This document shows, in pieces, positions 5,718 to 6,875 of a DNA stretch of 6,875 nucleotides (within the stretch, counting starts at the first letter, position 1; each line of letters starts with the position of its first letter). Location: positions 1 to 6,875 of the forward strand of contig DAOVVG010000135.1 in assembly GCA_030632175.1 (NCBI GenBank), given 5' to 3'. This DNA is from Gammaproteobacteria bacterium. Lineage in GTDB: Bacteria > Pseudomonadota > Gammaproteobacteria > UBA9214. Made by a program: the position numbers and the translations under genes. The notes below the pieces were generated by a model. It worked only from the letters and a program-made list of their open reading frames with translations, was not told where the DNA came from and searched no databases.

Positions 5718-6875
5718 ATGAAGACAGACCCATTACCCGAACTTTATCCCGTTTCCGGATGCCGGTTGGGAGCCACTGCGGCCGGCATTAAAACGCCCGG
5801 CCGACCTGATCTGGTGGTGATGACGCTGGCGCCTGGTTCGGTGTGTGCGGCTGTATTTACCCAAAATGCCTTTTGTGCGGCGCCGGTGATCGTGGCACGT
5901 GAACACCTGTCACAGCAACAGCCGGCTTGTTTTTTGATCAATACCGGTAATGCCAATGCAGGTACCGGTGAGACAGGTATAGAAGACGCCCGACTGTGTT
6001 GTGAAGCTGTGGCCGGACAGCAAGGTTGTGCGCCACAGGCGGTGTTGCCTTTCTCAACCGGCGTGATTGGTGAGCCCTTGCCGGTTAAGGAAATACTGGC
6101 GGGAATTCCGAATGCGCTGGCGCTGCTGGATGAACAGGGCTGGGCAGCAGCAGCAACCGGTATCTTGACGACGGATACGGTGCCAAAGGGTGCCTCAAAA
6201 AAGATAGAAATAGACGGTCAGTCGGTGACGATAACCGGGATCGCCAAGGGTGCAGGTATGATCCGGCCGGATATGGCGACCATGCTGGCGTTTATTGCCA
6301 CGGACGCAACGCTCGGACAGCAGGCTCTGCAGGACTGCCTGTCACATGCGGTTGGCAAATCCTTCAATCGCATCACGGTTGATGGCGATACCTCGACCAA
6401 TGATGCCTGCGTGCTGGTCGCTACCGGGTCAGGTGCGGCACTGGAGCCGGGAACACAGGGCCATGCCCTGTTCGGCGAGGCGCTGACCGATATCTGTGTA
6501 CAGCTTGCTACAGCGATTGTACGTGACGGGGAGGGCGCCACCCGTTTTGTCACGGTTGCTGTCGAAGCTGGTGCCAGCAGCGATGAATGTTTGCAGGTTG
6601 CCTACACAATTGCCCATTCGCCGCTGGTGAAAACCGCCTTGTTTGCCGGCGACCCGAACTGGGGGCGGATACTGGCAGCTGTCGGTCGGGCAGGTGTTGC
6701 GGATCTGGACCTGGCGCAGCTTGAGATTTTCCTCGATGAGGTGTGCATTGTTCGCGAAGGGGGGCGAGCGGCTGATTATACCGAGGCCGCCGGGCAACAG
6801 GTCATGGACCGGGAGGAGGTGACCATCCGGGTTGTCCTGCATCGCGGTCATTTCAATGAAGTGGTCTGGACCTGT
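5718..6875 (+). CDS. argJ: Bifunctional ornithine acetyltransferase / N-acetylglutamate synthase ArgJ (3' end missing)
   Basis: ArgJ moves the acetyl group from N-acetylornithine to glutamate (cyclic arginine pathway). Many forms also make N-acetylglutamate from acetyl-CoA. 386 codons are present without a stop. The last visible residues, NEVVWTC, are followed in the family by about 15-20 more. The precursor cuts itself before a conserved threonine: here KGAGMIRPDMATML places cleavage between Ala187 and nucleophile Thr188. The oxyanion-hole pair is Thr114-Gly115 in the STGVIGE motif. Other family signatures are NTGNANAGTG, TSTNDACVLVATG and GDPNWGRILAAVGRAG. The N-terminus matches the family (LPELYPVSGCRLGATAAGIK), which favours ATG 5718, although no clear Shine-Dalgarno site precedes it. 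secA-argJ adjacency is familiar from pseudomonads. Whether it also has the synthase activity cannot be read from the sequence alone. Confidence 0.96.
   Translation, partial: MKTDPLPELYPVSGCRLGATAAGIKTPGRPDLVVMTLAPGSVCAAVFTQNAFCAAPVIVAREHLSQQQPACFLINTGNANAGTGETGIEDARLCCEAVAGQQGCAPQAVLPFSTGVIGEPLPVKEILAGIPNALALLDEQGWAAAATGILTTDTVPKGASKKIEIDGQSVTITGIAKGAGMIRPDMATMLAFIATDATLGQQALQDCLSHAVGKSFNRITVDGDTSTNDACVLVATGSGAALEPGTQGHALFGEALTDICVQLATAIVRDGEGATRFVTVAVEAGASSDECLQVAYTIAHSPLVKTALFAGDPNWGRILAAVGRAGVADLDLAQLEIFLDEVCIVREGGRAADYTEAAGQQVMDREEVTIRVVLHRGHFNEVVWTC

Overview
The window is a stretch of ordinary gammaproteobacterial chromosome. It runs from the last gene of the division and cell-wall (dcw) cluster into the secretion gene secA and on into arginine biosynthesis. 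The order is ftsZ (3' end), lpxC, dciA (reversed), a membrane-anchored M23 peptidase gene, secA, and argJ (cut by the right edge). From memory this is the layout of Pseudomonas-like and other non-enteric Gammaproteobacteria. In Escherichia coli, secM sits between lpxC and secA, and mutT follows secA. The near-enteric FtsZ tail (YLDIPAFLRRQAD), the 900-residue SecA whose catalytic residues have E. coli numbering, and a DciA-type helicase loader all fit a gammaproteobacterium outside the Enterobacterales. Base composition looks moderately GC-rich by eye, with no sign of foreign DNA.

Region by region: 1-168 is the end of ftsZ. The 169-405 gap is rich in structure, with a large nested hairpin just after ftsZ, an AT-rich stretch with overlapping inverted repeats, a smaller hairpin and a (TG)5 run before the lpxC ribosome binding site. 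lpxC (406-1317) converges on dciA (1362-1805, minus strand). The hairpin between them overlaps the dciA stop codon. dciA and the M23 gene (1829-2734) diverge from only 23 bp. A plausible sigma70-type promoter for dciA lies across the M23 start codon. secA follows after a 137-bp gap with no recognisable secM. argJ follows after 143 bp and lacks only about its last 15-20 codons.

Most of the genes serve envelope growth and division: FtsZ organises the division ring, LpxC commits precursor to lipid A, the M23 protein probably cleaves peptidoglycan cross-links, and SecA drives export of envelope proteins. DciA (helicase loading) and ArgJ (ornithine pathway) are housekeeping genes that sit beside them. 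All complete genes keep their key residues, and I see no pseudogene, mobile element, CRISPR array, tRNA or rRNA.

I found no new system here. The points worth a second look are non-coding: the ftsZ-lpxC leader structures, the very tight dciA/M23 divergent start region, the terminator shared with the dciA 3' end, and the control of secA without SecM. One protein-level point is an LpxC C-terminus that lacks the E. coli-type degradation tag.
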